Positions 62,921 to 64,000 of a DNA stretch of 64,000 nt are shown here, in pieces (the stretch's first letter is position 1; each line of letters opens with the position of its first letter). The notes below the pieces were generated by a model. It was not told the DNA's origin. It ran no database searches and was given only the letters and a program-made list of their open reading frames with translations. The translations under genes and the position numbers were made by a program. The DNA comes from Butyrivibrio sp. MB2005. Lineage in GTDB: Bacteria > Bacillota > Clostridia > Lachnospirales > Lachnospiraceae. The stretch is from assembly GCF_000424285.1 (NCBI RefSeq), contig NZ_AUJP01000005.1, forward strand, positions 124,001 to 188,000. Reading direction: 5' to 3'.

Positions 62921-63544
62921 TTATTTAAGTTCTGAAAGCTGCTCTCTGATGCTGTTTATGAATTCCACATTACGATCAGGTGTATAGTGAGCTGCCTGTA
63001 TGATTTCATGCATTGTGGTAACGCATGTATCAAGATCATCATTGATTATAATATTATCATATTCGTCAATACCCTGTCCCTCTTCTTTTGCGCGAAGAAG
63101 TCGGCCGTGTATGACATCCTCTGTTTCTGTTCCTCTGCCGATAAGTCTCTTCTTAAGCTCATCAACTGATGGCGGAGTTACAAAAAGAAGAAGTGCTTTA
63201 GGGAATTTCTTCTTAATCTGAAGCGCTCCCTGAATCTCGATCTCAAGGATTACATCTTTTCCCTGATCCAGTTTCTCTTCAACGAAGGCCTTGGGCGTAC
63301 CATAGTAGTTACCTACATAATTGGCATATTCAACAAGTCCGTCCTCAGCTATAAGCTTCTCGAATTCTTCTTTTGTTACAAAAAAGTATTCTTTTCCATG
63401 GGTCTCACCTGGTCTGGGATTCCTGGTCGTAGCTGAAATTGATAAAGCATAGTTATCATACTTGCTTAAAAGAGCCTTCATCAGTGTGCCCTTTCCGGCA
63501 CCTGAAAATCCGGAAACAACGACAATAATACCTTTATTATTCAT
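62921..63544 (-). CDS. gmk: Guanylate kinase
   Basis: Phosphorylates GMP to GDP (207 residues). P-loop VVSGFSGAGKGTLM, GMP-binding SISATTRNPRPGETHGKEYFFVTKEEF, and VILEIEIQGALQIKK. The length is normal. It is 36 bp upstream of rpoZ and 84 bp downstream of yicC, without the remA (DUF370) gene that often lies there. Confidence 0.96.
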   Translation of the reverse strand: MNNKGIIVVVSGFSGAGKGTLMKALLSKYDNYALSISATTRNPRPGETHGKEYFFVTKEEFEKLIAEDGLVEYANYVGNYYGTPKAFVEEKLDQGKDVILEIEIQGALQIKKKFPKALLLFVTPPSVDELKKRLIGRGTETEDVIHGRLLRAKEEGQGIDEYDNIIINDDLDTCVTTMHEIIQAAHYTPDRNVEFINSIREQLSELK

Positions 63545-63628
63545 CTAAATACCACACTTCCTTTGCGGCTTTGTTTTAACCCGCAATAGAGCTGATAATA
63601 ACACAAAACTACAGGTACTGACAAGCAT

Positions 63629-64000
63629 TTATTCAATATTCTGAATCTGCTCGCGGACTTTCTCAACGTCTGTCTTAAGAGAAATTCCTCTGTCTGAAAT
63701 CTCAAGATCTGTTGACTTGGACAAAATAGTGTTGGATTCTCTGTTCATCTCCTGAGCAAGGAAATCAAGCTTACGTCCGATTCCGTCCTTGTCATCGCCC
63801 TTATTAAGCTCATCCTTCATAGCCTTAATATGACTGCGAAGTCTTACAAGTTCTTCATCAACAGAAACCTTATCAGCATAAAGTGTAACTTCCATAATAA
63901 GTCTGTTCTCGTCAACGGCCTTATCCTCAAGAAGCTCTTTTACCTTATCGCGAAGTCTGTTTCTGTACTCCTCAATAATGATAGGTGATCGCTCTGTGAT
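63629..64000 (-). CDS. YicC/YloC family endoribonuclease, C-terminal part
   Basis: Partial gene running off the right edge; 123 residues are visible. The end matches the DUF1732 domain: RLIMEVTLYADKVSVDEELVRLRSH, then GIGRKLDFLAQEMNRESNTILSKS and a final charged helix. In E. coli YicC is an RNase acting on small RNAs. Its position upstream of gmk-rpoZ is the standard Firmicute order. Confidence 0.92.
   Translation of the reverse strand: MTERSPIIIEEYRNRLRDKVKELLEDKAVDENRLIMEVTLYADKVSVDEELVRLRSHIKAMKDELNKGDDKDGIGRKLDFLAQEMNRESNTILSKSTDLEISDRGISLKTDVEKVREQIQNIE

Overview
The window comes from a low-to-moderate G+C Firmicute, most likely an anaerobic Lachnospiraceae member of the Butyrivibrio/Pseudobutyrivibrio type. 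This rests on gene content and order (zapA-U32 peptidase, a DUF6465 protein, a topoisomerase III with a zinc-ribbon tail, a BspA-like surface protein, yicC-gmk-rpoZ-rimO-pgsA). The genus is an inference. All 52 protein genes I accept lie on the minus strand. The only plus-strand gene is a tRNA-Thr. I see no prophage, insertion sequence, CRISPR array or rRNA, so this looks like core chromosome on one replichore arm.

Layout in window order (transcription runs right to left). 1-10.4 kb: a partial SEDS cell-wall polymerase, U32 peptidase, zapA, ruvB-ruvA, a Gx transporter, a GNAT acetyltransferase, a heterodimeric ABC exporter and a NusG-domain-II protein. 10.9-26.3 kb: branched-chain amino-acid and methionine block (ilvE, leuD, leuC, ilvC, two acetolactate synthase small subunits, ilvB, metH), with an AI-2E-family protein, Mrp ATPase and a GT2/YfhO glycosylation pair interleaved. 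26.4-33.9 kb: an acyltransferase and the atp operon, in which the delta-subunit C-terminal domain is fused to the N-terminus of alpha and no separate atpH exists. 34-48.4 kb: an orphan 786-residue protein, a HAD phosphatase, DUF6465, a hexapeptide-repeat protein, a 1155-residue topoisomerase III, an ATPase with a broken P-loop, asd, argH and a secreted leucine-rich-repeat protein. 48.6-58.7 kb: tRNA-Thr, an MscS channel, a GlgB-like protein that has lost its catalytic residues and gained a coiled coil and Lys/Ala tail, a Gld-like ABC system, dut and an intact GH13 amylase. 58.9-64 kb: a DEAD-box helicase, pgsA, rimO, rpoZ, gmk and the end of yicC.

The strongest points for follow-up are the delta-alpha ATP synthase fusion, the catalytically dead GlgB paralogue with its histone-like tail, and a set of long nested inverted repeats in four intergenic gaps. 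One of these repeats sits between atpB and atpE, where it could affect subunit ratios. Another adjoins the likely promoter of the dead GlgB. Promoters and terminators are given only where both hexamers, or a stem plus a T-run, are visible.
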